DNA from: Maledivibacter halophilus
Lineage (GTDB): Bacteria; Bacillota; Clostridia; Peptostreptococcales; Caminicellaceae
NCBI RefSeq assembly: GCF_900167445.1
Contig: NZ_FUZT01000010.1
Span: 62,001 to 126,000, forward strand
DNA length: 64,000 nt
Reading direction: 5' to 3'
The position numbers and the translations under genes are program-made. The notes under the pieces were generated by a model. That model did not search any database. It was not told where the DNA came from and was given only the letters and a program-made list of their open reading frames with translations. Below, piece by piece: positions 18,736-28,344 of this stretch. Numbering within the stretch: the stretch's first letter is position 1; the number at the start of each line of letters is the position of its first letter.

Positions 18736-19962
18736 ATGGACTATAATTTTGATAAAATTGTCAATCGTAAAAATACTAATTCATTTAAATGGGATAAACT
18801 AGCAGCTCGATTTGGAAGAGACGATATTATTCCCATGTGGATTGCCGATATGGAATTTGAAACACCTATTGAAGTGTCAAAGATCATAAAAGAAAGAGCT
18901 AATCATGGTGTATACGGTTATACTTTTAGGTCAGAAGGATATCATGATGCAATAAAAAACTGGGTCAAAAAAAGACATGACTGGGATATAGACAGCAAAT
19001 GGATTACTTTTAGCCCGGGAATTGTACCTGCTTTAAGCATGTGTGTAAATACCTTTACAAAACCTGGTGATAAAATTATTACCCAAACCCCTGTATATCC
19101 TCCTTTTTATTCGGTTATAAAGCAGAATGGACGTATAGTGATAGAAAATGAGCTTAAATTTAATAATGGAAGGTATACTATAGATTTTGAGGATCTACTA
19201 TGTAAAATCAATTTAAAACGAAATTATTTTACCAGTAATTTGATGAATAATGAATTTAAATTTGACCCAAGCATTAAAATGCTCTTTTTATGTAATCCCC
19301 ATAATCCAAGTGGACGGGTTTGGACAAAGGATGAGCTGTTAAGGATTGGAGAGATATGTCTTAAAAATAATATTCTCATTGCTTCAGATGATATTCATTG
19401 TGATATTGTTTATAAGAATAATAAATACTTACCCATAGCTTCATTATCCAAGGAACTTGAAAATATTTCGATTACATGTATTTCACCGGGGAAAACCTTT
19501 AGTTTAACGGGAATGGCTACATCTGCCATAATAATACCAAATGAAAAATTAAGGGAAGAATATAATAAAACCCTTGAAACTCTAGAACTGGATGGCGGAA
19601 ATATATTTGGAGCCCTTGCCACAGAAGCTGCTTATAAATACGGAGAAAAGTGGCTTGAGGAGCTTTTAAAATATCTTGAAGACAATTTGAATTTTGCAGT
19701 AAATTATTTTGAAACCAATATCCCTCAGATAAAGCCAGTTAGGCCCCAGGGAACCTACCTTTTATGGTTGGATTGTAGTGATTTAGGACTAAAGGGCATA
19801 GATTTATCGGACTTTTTCGTTAATCAAGCTAAAATTGCCGTTAATCCCGGCGCTTCTTTTGGAAAGAATTCTAAAGAATTTGTAAGAATGAATATTGCTT
19901 GTTCAAGAAAAGTTTTGGAAAAAGCTCTTTATCAAATTGAAGAGGCTGTAAAAGCTAAATAA
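18736..19962 (+). CDS. MalY/PatB-family PLP C-S lyase/aminotransferase
   Basis: 408-aa fold-type I PLP enzyme of the MalY/PatB class, which act as cystathionine beta-lyases, cysteine desulfhydrases or related aminotransferases. Motifs: MDYNFDKIVNRKNTNSFKWD start, PMWIADMEFETP, CNPHNPSGRVW, ASDDIHCDIVY and the PLP lysine in SPGKTFSLTG. An insert of about 20 residues precedes the CNPHNPSG motif. I prefer ATG 18736 over GTG 18724 because GAAGGA lies just upstream and the family starts with this residue. Probably co-transcribed with the AGCS symporter. Confidence 0.87.
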   Translation: MDYNFDKIVNRKNTNSFKWDKLAARFGRDDIIPMWIADMEFETPIEVSKIIKERANHGVYGYTFRSEGYHDAIKNWVKKRHDWDIDSKWITFSPGIVPALSMCVNTFTKPGDKIITQTPVYPPFYSVIKQNGRIVIENELKFNNGRYTIDFEDLLCKINLKRNYFTSNLMNNEFKFDPSIKMLFLCNPHNPSGRVWTKDELLRIGEICLKNNILIASDDIHCDIVYKNNKYLPIASLSKELENISITCISPGKTFSLTGMATSAIIIPNEKLREEYNKTLETLELDGGNIFGALATEAAYKYGEKWLEELLKYLEDNLNFAVNYFETNIPQIKPVRPQGTYLLWLDCSDLGLKGIDLSDFFVNQAKIAVNPGASFGKNSKEFVRMNIACSRKVLEKALYQIEEAVKAK

Positions 19963-19968
19963 TTATAT

Positions 19969-20018
19969 AGCCCTTAAAATCTTTAAAAATATTTTTAGGG
20001 ATTTTAAGGGCTCTTTTT
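19969..20018. terminator. Terminator after the MalY/PatB gene
   Basis: AGCCCTTAAAATC (19969-19981) pairs with GATTTTAAGGGCT (20000-20012) and is followed by CTTTTTAT. It ends the symporter-lyase operon and faces the convergent tetR gene. Confidence 0.85.
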
Positions 20019-20044
20019 ATGGACCTATACAGATTTTATATTTC

Positions 20045-20632
20045 CTATTTTATTATCCCCTTTAAAAATGCCTCCATAAATTTCTCCACATTAAGCTCCT
20101 TATCACTATGATATGTCTTCATAAATTCTTTTTCAAAGGCAAATTGATTAACTCCACCAATAAAGAATAATGAGGTTAAGAAAGTGTCAACAGGTTTAAA
20201 AATTTTTAACTCAATACCTTCTTGAAAAATTTTTTCAATTATTGTCTGATGATTCCTTTTAACTTCTAAAAAATATTTCTTTAGTTCTTCTTGGAGACCA
20301 CTTTTAATAGCTTCAATTTGAATTATTTGAGCTATTTTACCATGCTTTTCCATTAATGTCATTTGAAGCTGTATTAATTTTTTAAGCTTAGTAACAGGGT
20401 CACCATTCTCTTGTGAAATTTTTTCAACCATTTTCACATAACTATCCAGCATGTCTTTAACCATTTGACAAAATAAATCTCTCTTGCTGCTAAAATATTC
20501 ATATATGGTACCTTTTCCTACATTGGCACCCTTAGCAATTTCTTCTACCTTAGCCTTATAAAATCCATCCCGTTCAAATATTTTTACAGCTGAACCAATA
20601 ATCACTTCTCTTTTGCTTTTTCGACCTTCCAT
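20045..20632 (-). CDS. TetR-family repressor
   Basis: 195-aa regulator with an N-terminal TetR helix-turn-helix (~residues 8-55: KIFERDGFYKAKVEEIAKGANVGKGTIYEYF) and a variable C-terminal ligand-binding domain. It is encoded 113 nt downstream of the RND pump on the same strand. A TetR-like palindrome (ACTGACCAGTCAGT) overlaps the likely start of the pump transcript at 25.3 kb, so it probably represses its own efflux operon until a pump substrate binds. The ligand is unknown. Confidence 0.88.
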   Translation of the reverse strand: MEGRKSKREVIIGSAVKIFERDGFYKAKVEEIAKGANVGKGTIYEYFSSKRDLFCQMVKDMLDSYVKMVEKISQENGDPVTKLKKLIQLQMTLMEKHGKIAQIIQIEAIKSGLQEELKKYFLEVKRNHQTIIEKIFQEGIELKIFKPVDTFLTSLFFIGGVNQFAFEKEFMKTYHSDKELNVEKFMEAFLKGIIK

Positions 20633-20675
20633 TTTTACTTACCTCCGAATCTATGTGGCACAAAAATATAAAAGT

Positions 20676-20729
20676 AGGGACGGCTTTTTGTCACATCATG
20701 GACAGTTGCAACATGCAGCCGTAATCCCC
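20676..20729. other. Imperfect hairpin between RND pump and tetR genes
   Basis: ACGGCT and AGCCGT plus outer GGG/CCC can pair across ~40 nt. The loop (TTTTTGTCACATCATG...) resembles the hairpins at 46.8 and 50.5 kb. It may be a weak terminator or RNA-processing site between the pump and repressor genes. Confidence 0.35.
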
Positions 20730-20745
20730 TTTATAATTTGTATTT

Positions 20746-23700
20746 TTATATTTTACTGGTCTTTCTTCTAAAGACTTTTCTTTTTAAGAAACCATTAAAA
20801 TCGTCAAATATTGTATATAGTACCGGTATAAATACAAGGGTCAATACTGTAGATAAAATCAATCCACCTATAACTACAGTAGCCATTGGTGCTTGAGTCT
20901 CTGCACCTTCTCCTATCCCCAATGCAAGAGGTATAAGTCCCAATGCAGTGGTAAGGGTAGTCATAAGTATTGGTCTTAATCTTATGGGCCCTGCATTTAT
21001 AATAGCATCTTTTCTATCTTCGCCATTTGATCTTCGAGTATTTATATAGTCAACCAGTACTATAGCATTATTTACTACTATACCAGCTAGCATAATAACC
21101 CCTATAAAACCTGGCACACTTAGCGGTCTTGATGTAATAAACAATCCAAACATACCACCAGATACGGCCAATGGAACGGAGAACATAATTGTAAATGGAT
21201 GTATTAAAGATTCAAATTGTGAGGCAATAATCATGTAAACTAAGACTATAGCAAGTAAAAGGGCCTTAAATAGGTCTGCAAAAGCCTCCTGCATATCTTC
21301 GTTTTGCCCACTTATGTCATAATAATATCCTTCAGGCATTGGATAATCAGAAAGTACTTTGTCAATGTCCCTTGTAATACTGCTTAAGTCTCTACCCATT
21401 ATTTGACTGGTAACACTAATAACCCTCACTTGGTCATTTCTATTTATTGTAACAGGTCCTCTATCTACAGAAATATCTGCTATTTGATCTAATGGAATAT
21501 CCATCCCCATAGGTGATTGTATAGACACTTGCCCTAAATTAGATATGCTTTCTTTAAAGATAGAGTCTCCTTTTATAATTACATCTATTTCTTCACCCTG
21601 GAACTTATATTTTGTGGCATTTTGGCCTAAAACAGTTCCCTTTACAGATGAAGCAATTTGTGATGCTGTAAGTCCATATCTTGAAGCACTTTTTCTATCT
21701 ATTTTAATCTGAACCTCTGGAATACCTTCACCATAACTACTTTTTACTTCCCTTGTTCCTTCTACTGTTTCAATATTGTCTTTAAAATCTTCTCCAATTT
21801 GTTTCAGTACATCCAGATCATCACCTTTTATATCAATAGATATAGGGGCACCTCCACCACCGCCCATACCACTTGAAGATATACTTACTCCAAATTCTGC
21901 TCCTGGAATATCCTTTACTATACCTCTAACTTGATCAGCAACTTCCTTAGTACTTCTTTTTCTTTCTTCTAGATCCTTAAGAACTACATGTACAGAACCT
22001 ATATTTGGACTGCTGCCTGATCCAAATGAGTTTGCAGTAGATCCAGAAATAGAAAATACAGTTTCTATTTCTTCAATATTTCTTAGATTTTCTTCTACTT
22101 CTAATACTATAGCTTTAGTATTTTTAAGGTCTGAGCCCTCGGGCAAGGATATATTAACAGTAAATTGTCCTTCATCAGTTTCTGGGAAAAACTCTGCACC
22201 TACCATTGCCACCGATGCCATACTTACTACAAATATTAGAACAGCTATGGTAACTGTAGATTTTCTATGGCCTAAGGCCCACTTTAGAATCTTGCTATAT
22301 CTGGATTCAATTCTAGCAAACACCTTATCAAAGGAATCATATAGAAAATCAAACAACCTAAATCTACCTTTATGTTTTTTCCCCTGCATTCTGTCAACTT
22401 TTAAGAATTTAGAGCAAAGCATTGGTATAAGAGTAAGGGATACTACCAAAGAAGCTCCCAATGACATTGCCACCGTCAAAGAAAATTCCTTAAATATAGC
22501 TGATGTAATTCCTTCTACAAATACCATAGGTAAAAATACCGCTATAGTAGTAAGGGTAGAAGCTGTAACTGCCATCCCCACTTCCTGGGCACCCTTCACC
22601 GCTGCTTCTTTCCTTGAGTAACCTTCCTGTCTAAATCTATATATGTTTTCTAAAACAACTATTGCATTATCAACAAGCATACCAACCCCTAGGGCAAGAC
22701 CTCCCAGAGTCATCATATTTAAGGTTATGCCATTAAAATAAATCAATATAAATGTTGCAATAATAGAAATTGGTATTGCTGTTCCTATGATAAAGGTTGT
22801 TCTTATATTTCTTAAGAACAGGTAAAGTATAAATACAGCCAACACTGCTCCTACTATAGCATTTTTAACAACGTTATTAATAGAATCTTTTATAAATTCT
22901 GACTGGTCCATAACCACGCTTATATTTATATCGGGAAATTCACTTTTAATTTTTTCCAATTCCTTATTTACTGTATTGGCAACTGATACTGTATTGCTGT
23001 CAGATTGCTTTTGAATTGAAATATTTATACTATCCTTCCCATCTGTCTTTACTACAACATCTAAATCCTTATAGCCCATAGTAACGTCTGCTATATCAGA
23101 TAAGTAAACACTTCCACCGGATGGAAGGGTTATCGGAAGGCTTTCTATTTCCTCAAGGGATTTAAATTCTCCCATTGTTCTAATTGTTAATTCCTGTTTC
23201 CCTTTTTTTACTGCTCCACCTGGCAGATTAAGGTTTTCTGCCCTTAATATTTGAGCAATTCTATCTATGGTTAAACCATAGCCCCTTAATTTTTCACTAT
23301 TAAATACTACTTCTACTTGCTTCTCATATCCTCCGGAAACATCTACAGAAGCTACACCAGATAATCTTTCAAGGTCTGGCTTAATTATATCTTCTCCAAT
23401 TGTTTGAAGCTTAGCTAAATCTCCACCATTGGATAAGGATAAATAGATAATTGGCATAGCATTTGGGTCAATTTTTAATACCATTGGGTTACTTGCATCC
23501 TCTGGTAAAAAACCCTTCACCATATCTACTTTCTCTCTAATATCCAATGATGCAAAATCCATATCCGTTCCAAATGAAAACTCAGCAATAACAACAGAAC
23601 TTCCTTCAGAAGATATGGAGCTCACATTTTCTATATCACTGACTGTTGCAATGGCCTCTTCAATGGGTTTACTTATAAGCTCTTCAATTTCCTGGGATCC

Positions 23701-23862
23701 TACACCACTATATGAAGTTGATACAATTGCCACCGGCACTTCAATCTCTGGAAATAAATCAATAGGTAATTTAGTTAAAGATACAAATCCCAGAATAAGT
23801 ACAATAAAGGTAACCATGGCAATAGTAACAGGTCTTCTTACAGCTATTTTTGATAGATTCAT
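20746..23862 (-). CDS. RND-family efflux transporter permease
   Basis: 1038-aa AcrB/HAE1-like inner-membrane pump, driven by proton motive force. The duplicated RND architecture is clear: one N-terminal helix (IAVRRPVTIAMVTFIVLILGFV), a large extracytoplasmic porter domain, helices 2-6 with GGLALGVGMLVDNAIVVLENI and its Asp, a second TM set from ~530 and the second half GVIMLAGIVVNNAIVLVDYIN. Porter-domain repeats are similar in length to AcrB. The adaptor gene overlaps by 1 nt upstream. No TolC-like outer-membrane gene is present, as expected for a single-membrane cell. Substrates unknown. Confidence 0.94.
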   Translation of the reverse strand: MNLSKIAVRRPVTIAMVTFIVLILGFVSLTKLPIDLFPEIEVPVAIVSTSYSGVGSQEIEELISKPIEEAIATVSDIENVSSISSEGSSVVIAEFSFGTDMDFASLDIREKVDMVKGFLPEDASNPMVLKIDPNAMPIIYLSLSNGGDLAKLQTIGEDIIKPDLERLSGVASVDVSGGYEKQVEVVFNSEKLRGYGLTIDRIAQILRAENLNLPGGAVKKGKQELTIRTMGEFKSLEEIESLPITLPSGGSVYLSDIADVTMGYKDLDVVVKTDGKDSINISIQKQSDSNTVSVANTVNKELEKIKSEFPDINISVVMDQSEFIKDSINNVVKNAIVGAVLAVFILYLFLRNIRTTFIIGTAIPISIIATFILIYFNGITLNMMTLGGLALGVGMLVDNAIVVLENIYRFRQEGYSRKEAAVKGAQEVGMAVTASTLTTIAVFLPMVFVEGITSAIFKEFSLTVAMSLGASLVVSLTLIPMLCSKFLKVDRMQGKKHKGRFRLFDFLYDSFDKVFARIESRYSKILKWALGHRKSTVTIAVLIFVVSMASVAMVGAEFFPETDEGQFTVNISLPEGSDLKNTKAIVLEVEENLRNIEEIETVFSISGSTANSFGSGSSPNIGSVHVVLKDLEERKRSTKEVADQVRGIVKDIPGAEFGVSISSSGMGGGGGAPISIDIKGDDLDVLKQIGEDFKDNIETVEGTREVKSSYGEGIPEVQIKIDRKSASRYGLTASQIASSVKGTVLGQNATKYKFQGEEIDVIIKGDSIFKESISNLGQVSIQSPMGMDIPLDQIADISVDRGPVTINRNDQVRVISVTSQIMGRDLSSITRDIDKVLSDYPMPEGYYYDISGQNEDMQEAFADLFKALLLAIVLVYMIIASQFESLIHPFTIMFSVPLAVSGGMFGLFITSRPLSVPGFIGVIMLAGIVVNNAIVLVDYINTRRSNGEDRKDAIINAGPIRLRPILMTTLTTALGLIPLALGIGEGAETQAPMATVVIGGLILSTVLTLVFIPVLYTIFDDFNGFLKRKVFRRKTSKI

Positions 23863-25001
23863 TATTTATCACCTCTAACTACCTTTACTATAGATCCATT
23901 TTCGACATAATTTTGACCTTTCGTTATTATTGTTTCACCTTTGTTTATACCTTCAACTATCTCTATAAGGTTTCCTGTATCCAATCCTATTTTAACTTCT
24001 CTTTCTACAGCTTTATTGTCCTCTACTAGATATACAACAATTTTACCTTCTTTTTGTAATACAGATTCACTTTTTACAGCTATAACATTTTCCCTTACTT
24101 CTGTATTTAATTTAATTTTTGAAAACATACCTGGCTTTATCTTATGTTCTTTATTTTCTATATAAACCCTTACAGAATACAGCTGTGTTCTAGGATCAGC
24201 AGCTGGACTTAGTCTATCTATTTTTCCTGTAATAGTTTCATCATATGCTGATGGTATTTCCACAACCACCTCTTGCCCTAAATACAAATCATTTATAATA
24301 TTTTCTGCAATGTCCAGTTCAACATATACCTTATCCATATCTATTATTGTCATTGCAGGCTGGGCATTTGATGCCATTTCTCCTTCTTCAATATTAACCA
24401 CTGATACAATTCCATCTATAGGTGATTTTACTGATGTATCCTTAAGACTATCCAAGGCTTGGTTTAAAGCAATTTCAGCCTGTTCATACTGTGCTCTTAC
24501 TGCAGCTAAAGATGAATCTGAAGCTGCAAGCTCAGCTTGCTCATATTGGGACTTTGAAACTGCCCCCTGCTCATAGAGCTCCTTTGTCCTTTCAAAGTTG
24601 GCCTTTGCATTTTCAATACTTTCTTTAGTTTTAATATAATTGGCTTTAGCAGCATCCACAGTCTTTCTCGCCTTTTCAACTTGCTTTTGTACATCATCTT
24701 TATCTAATGTGAAAAGTACTGAATCCTTTTGCACTTTGGCCCCAACATTATTTTTAATGGAAGCTATCTTCCCTGGTATTTTAGGTACAACCATAACTTC
24801 CTTATTGGCATGCACCTTACCACTAAATGTTATCTCCTTAGATATAGTTTTTTCCTGTACTTCTTCAACAGCCACAGGAACATATTGTTCTTGCTTAACT
24901 GCTTTCTCATTTGAGTTAACAGATTTTTTGCTTCCACAAGCAGTAACTACACTCATTATTAGCGTTATTACTAAGAATAGAACTATTATTTTCTTCTTCA
25001 T
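23862..25001 (-). CDS. RND efflux adaptor lipoprotein (HlyD/AcrA family)
   Basis: 379-aa membrane-fusion protein that joins the RND pump on the outer face of the membrane. A signal peptide ends in a lipobox (VVTAC, Cys22), so it is probably lipid-anchored. A biotinyl-lipoyl-like half motif, a coiled-coil hairpin (~100-175, rich in Ala/Glu/Lys), a second lipoyl half (SPIDGIVSVVNIEEGEM) and a beta-barrel domain follow. It is the first gene of the pump operon; the ATG at 25001 has GGGAGG close upstream. A ~330-nt leader containing an R1 repeat separates it from the promoter. Confidence 0.92.
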   Translation of the reverse strand: MKKKIIVLFLVITLIMSVVTACGSKKSVNSNEKAVKQEQYVPVAVEEVQEKTISKEITFSGKVHANKEVMVVPKIPGKIASIKNNVGAKVQKDSVLFTLDKDDVQKQVEKARKTVDAAKANYIKTKESIENAKANFERTKELYEQGAVSKSQYEQAELAASDSSLAAVRAQYEQAEIALNQALDSLKDTSVKSPIDGIVSVVNIEEGEMASNAQPAMTIIDMDKVYVELDIAENIINDLYLGQEVVVEIPSAYDETITGKIDRLSPAADPRTQLYSVRVYIENKEHKIKPGMFSKIKLNTEVRENVIAVKSESVLQKEGKIVVYLVEDNKAVEREVKIGLDTGNLIEIVEGINKGETIITKGQNYVENGSIVKVVRGDK

Positions 25002-25105
25002 ATTTTTCCCTCCATACTAAACATATTTCACACAACACAATAAAAAATCACAGAAGCATCGATATTTTATGATGTATAAATAGATTAAATTTTGACATTA
25101 TTCAA

Positions 25106-25227
25106 CTGAGCAAATTGCATAATTAGTTTCTCAAAAAACTAACTACTATATATTTTTTTAAAATCTTATAAGCTATACCCTATGTATTATGCAATTTTGC
25201 CAAAATCGAATTATGCAATTTCCTCAA
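25106..25227. repeat. R1 repeat copy b
   Basis: 122-bp R1 element (CTGAGCAAATTGCATAATTA ... TTATGCAATTTCCTCAA) within the predicted 5' leader of the RND operon. The middle can form internal hairpins. It is present in the leader RNA and so could affect its stability. Confidence 0.62.
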
Positions 25228-25317
25228 CTACTCAACTATAGATGAAATGCCAGATATAACACTTTTTCTCAGCTCTAGGTTCAAATATGTAACTTATAGC
25301 AAGTGGAAAAGCCTAGA

Positions 25318-25368
25318 ACTGACCAGTCAGTATCTTTACATTATAATAGCTAATTTCTTAAAAGTCAA
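25318..25368 (-). promoter_or_regulatory. RND operon promoter with TetR-like operator
   Basis: On the minus strand, -35 TTGACT (25368-25363) and -10 TATAAT (25345-25340) have a 17-nt spacer. The expected start is near 25333, and the palindrome ACTGAC-CA-GTCAGT (25318-25331) covers the first transcribed bases. This kind of GACnnGTC palindrome is typical of TetR-family operators. Confidence 0.72.
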
Positions 25369-25477
25369 ATAGTATATTTAAAGGAATATTTTATACATTG
25401 AGCTTACAATATATACCTTTGAGATAAGTATAGCATTATTTTGTTACACAAATTTTAATTTTTTCTTAATTTTTATT

Positions 25478-25570
25478 GGCGCATATATATATGCATATAT
25501 AGAGAGATGTACGCCTTTAAAAGTTTAATTTGCGGTCGTAGCCACTGAGAATCCTTTTGGCTCATGTTTT
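25478..25570 (-). repeat. R3 structured element, partial copy
   Basis: Read on the minus strand, 25538-25558 is identical over 21 nt to 49917-49937 in the yjdF leader, and the next ~40 nt are also similar (AAAT..RACTTTT..GGCRTAYATCT). The large internal hairpin of the yjdF leader is missing. It lies upstream of the RND promoter, so it is not in that transcript unless a further upstream promoter exists. Confidence 0.45.
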
Positions 25571-25720
25571 AGATTGAATAACCAAAAAAGGATAAACAGG
25601 TTTATAAAAAAGTGAAACAAATTAAAAGATATTTTTTTAAATTATTTAACTATATATCATCATTTTATTCTATAATTGAAATAGAACAGCATATTCATTT
25701 ATATATCTTAAAAATATCAA

Positions 25721-25824
25721 TATAGATATTCCAGTAAAATAGTTAATTTATACATCTCAAAAATCCTTAGAAACACTGGATATTTTGATACGTATAAATT
25801 AAGTTTTACTATGGGAAATCTATA
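25721..25824. repeat. R2 repeat, full copy b
   Basis: 104-bp copy, nearly identical to 16783-16886 (differences mainly AAAATAG for AAAACAG and TTTTACT for TTTTTCT). The stretch 25002-25910 holds this, an R1 copy, the R3 fragment and the RND promoter, and no other gene that I can support. Confidence 0.7.
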
Positions 25825-25910
25825 CTTCTGTGATTTTTTTTATGCATAAATTTACTTTTAAATTCAAATCATTAAAAATATATATTTTAAATATGAAAGA
25901 GAGGTTGAGA

Positions 25911-26453
25911 ATGAATTTTTTAAATTTATTAAAAAAACGTGAAAGCATCAGAAAATATTTAGATAAAAAGGTAGAACGTGAAAAAATCGAGGCTTGTCTT
26001 GAAGCTGCGAGACTTGCACCCTCAGCATGTAATTCACAGCCCTGGAGATTTATAATAGTTGATGACGATGATCTAACAAAGAAAGTTGGGAAAGCCACCT
26101 ACAGTAAGTTTATTCCTTTTAACAGATTTGCCGATGCTGTTCCTGCCTTTGCCGTCATAGTAGCACAAAATAGAAACCTGAGTTCAAAATTTGGTGGAAT
26201 GGTTAAGGATATACCCTATCATTTCATTGATATAGGAATAGCTGCAGAGCATTTTTGTCTTCAAGCTGTGGAAGAAGGTTTAGGCACTTGTATGATGGGA
26301 TGGTTTAATGAAAAAGAAATAAAAAAACTTTTAGAAATTCCCCAAAAAGAAAGAATTGCATTAATAATTGCTATGGGATATCATGAAAATCAAGGACCTA
26401 GAGAAAAAATCAGAAAAGATATAAATAGCATCAGAAGTTATAATAAATACTAA
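25911..26453 (+). CDS. Nitroreductase-family flavoprotein
   Basis: 180-aa FMN-dependent oxidoreductase of the nitroreductase fold. Motifs: RESIRKYLDKKVEREKI with the FMN-contacting Arg residues, APSACNSQPWRFIIV, DIGIAAEHFCLQAVEEGLGTCMMGWF and the C-terminal ALIIAMGYHENQGPREK. I chose ATG 25911 because an AGAGAGG site lies 6 nt upstream; the longer frame from 25830 overlaps the edge of the R2 repeat. The physiological substrate (quinone, nitroaromatic or flavin) is not clear. Stand-alone gene. Confidence 0.88.
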   Translation: MNFLNLLKKRESIRKYLDKKVEREKIEACLEAARLAPSACNSQPWRFIIVDDDDLTKKVGKATYSKFIPFNRFADAVPAFAVIVAQNRNLSSKFGGMVKDIPYHFIDIGIAAEHFCLQAVEEGLGTCMMGWFNEKEIKKLLEIPQKERIALIIAMGYHENQGPREKIRKDINSIRSYNKY

Positions 26454-26547
26454 CAAAGGCGTATAACAACGCTTTATTGGTTTAAAGTTCTAGCTTCTAA
26501 GCTTGAAAATCAATTTTTAAAAATTAAAAATATCGAAGGAGATTACT

Positions 26548-26985
26548 ATGAAGATTCTTGTTGATGCTGATGGTTGTCCAGTTAAAGATATTATAGTAAA
26601 AATTGCTAAAAACAACAATCTCCCTGTGATAATGTTTACCGATACCAGTCATATAATCGATGATGAATATTCCCAGGTTAAAATTGTTTCAAAGGGCTGT
26701 GATTCAGTTGATTTTGCTTTAATTAATGATGTGGTCAAGGGAGATATTGTTGTTACACAGGATTACGGTGTTGCCACAATGGCTTTATCTAAAAAAGCCC
26801 ATGCATTAAATCAAAACGGTTTAATATACACTAACAAGAATATCGACAGTCTATTATTCCAAAGACATTTATCTAAAAAAATCAGAAAATCTGGAGGTAA
26901 AACTCCCAATCCTAAAAAAAGAAAAAAGGAAAACGATGAAAAATTTGAAATAGCTTTGAAACAGCTTATTGAATATTATAGCTAA
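26548..26985 (+). CDS. YaiI/YqxD family protein (DUF188)
   Basis: 145-aa protein of the widespread UPF0178/DUF188 family, related in fold to PIN-like nucleases. It begins MKILVDADGCPVKDI, the family hallmark with acidic residues at the putative active site, and has DIVVTQDYGVATMAL and a basic Lys/Arg-rich segment RKSGGKTPNPKKRKKEN near the C-terminus. Biochemical role unestablished. AAGGAG upstream of the ATG; it is convergent with dinB. Confidence 0.88.
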   Translation: MKILVDADGCPVKDIIVKIAKNNNLPVIMFTDTSHIIDDEYSQVKIVSKGCDSVDFALINDVVKGDIVVTQDYGVATMALSKKAHALNQNGLIYTNKNIDSLLFQRHLSKKIRKSGGKTPNPKKRKKENDEKFEIALKQLIEYYS

Positions 26986-27012
26986 TAACTGATGATTTAT
27001 GACTATAAGACT

Positions 27013-28080
27013 TTAAAGCAAAGCTTTTGTCTTATCATCAAAAAACGACAGCTGCTCCATCTCATGATCAGAAAAATTTGATACTGTAAGTCCTATAAGC
27101 CTTATTTCATCCTTCATATCTATTTCATCTAAAATATCTAAAGCAATATTATAAATTTCCCTATAAGAATTTATGTATTCATGGATTGTTTTGCTTTTTG
27201 TATGACTTTCAAAGTCTGAAGTTTTAGTCTTTACCGTAATGGTTTTGGCTAAAACTTCCTTGCCTTCTAATGAGCTTGAAATATCCTTTGCAAATTCCAA
27301 TAAATATTTTTCAAGATATTTTTTATCCTTTGTATCTTCCCTAAGGGTTACTTCACGTCCTATGGATTTTCTTTCTCTACTGGGCTTTACCTGTCTATTA
27401 TCTGTTCCACGAATTCTATCATATATTTCATTTCCGTATTTGCCAAAAAAATCTACAAGATATTCTTTAGGTAATTTTAGCAAATCTTCTATAGTAAAAA
27501 TTCCAATATTATTTAATCTCTTTTCAGATTTTTTACCTATTCCATATACTTTTTTTATAGATAATGGCTTTAAAATATCTGGGATCATATCCTTAGTTAT
27601 GAGTTTTATCCCATTGGGCTTATTCCAATCAGAAGCTAATTTTGCCAAAAATTTATTATAGGAAATCCCTATAGATATAGTTAAACCTGTTTTTTTTCTA
27701 ACTTCATTCTTTATCCAATAGGCTATTTGAATAGGTTCTTTATCCATATTCGTAACATCAAGATATGCTTCATCTATGGACAAAGGTTCCACTAGGTTTG
27801 TCAACTGGTAAAATATTTTGAAAACATCTCTAGAAACCTCTCTATATCTCCAATGTCTTACAGGAACAAAAATTCCATGGGGACATTTCTTTTTAGCCAT
27901 AAATCCAGGCATTGCTGAATGAACGCCAAATCGCCTAGCTTCATAAGAGCATGTACATACAACTCCTCTATTAGTCCCTCCACCTACAATTACCGGCTTT
28001 CCCTTAAGACTTGGGTTGTCTTTTTGCTCTACAGAAGCAAAAAAAGCATCTAAATCCACATGAATAATTTTTCTATCCAT
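27013..28080 (-). CDS. dinB: DNA polymerase IV
   Basis: 355-aa Y-family translesion DNA polymerase. Palm-domain motifs DLDAFFASVEQ (residues ~5-15) and SIDEAYLDVT (~100-109) supply the catalytic acidic residues. VCTCSYEARRFGV is the fingers region; helix-hairpin-helix KVYGIGKKSEKRLNNIGI (~175-192) and a little-finger domain follow. The C-terminal QLSFFDDK resembles a beta-clamp-binding peptide. It synthesises across damaged bases. Monocistronic; no LexA box was recognised upstream. Confidence 0.95.
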   Translation of the reverse strand: MDRKIIHVDLDAFFASVEQKDNPSLKGKPVIVGGGTNRGVVCTCSYEARRFGVHSAMPGFMAKKKCPHGIFVPVRHWRYREVSRDVFKIFYQLTNLVEPLSIDEAYLDVTNMDKEPIQIAYWIKNEVRKKTGLTISIGISYNKFLAKLASDWNKPNGIKLITKDMIPDILKPLSIKKVYGIGKKSEKRLNNIGIFTIEDLLKLPKEYLVDFFGKYGNEIYDRIRGTDNRQVKPSRERKSIGREVTLREDTKDKKYLEKYLLEFAKDISSSLEGKEVLAKTITVKTKTSDFESHTKSKTIHEYINSYREIYNIALDILDEIDMKDEIRLIGLTVSNFSDHEMEQLSFFDDKTKALL

Positions 28081-28344
28081 ATATAAAACCTCCTATAACA
28101 ATTCTATCAAACATTTGTTCCCTTTTGCAACTGTTATTTTCCTATATAATTTACATAAATATAATACTTAGTAAATGGAATTTAGAGAATTTTTATATAT
28201 TCTTATTTTTTTATTTAGTACCTTGCATAACAAGATAGCTTTTTGTATAATGTAATTACATGGATTAATTGAATTGCTATAAATCTGTTTTTTTTATATA
28301 ACTTAAAAAGATAGAAATCAACTTTTGAAAAGGAAGGTAAAATC

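Noticed and set aside
25830..25910. Longer nitroreductase N-terminus starting at 25830
   Set aside because: It begins at the border of an R2 repeat, has no ribosome site and is not family-like; ATG 25911 is better.
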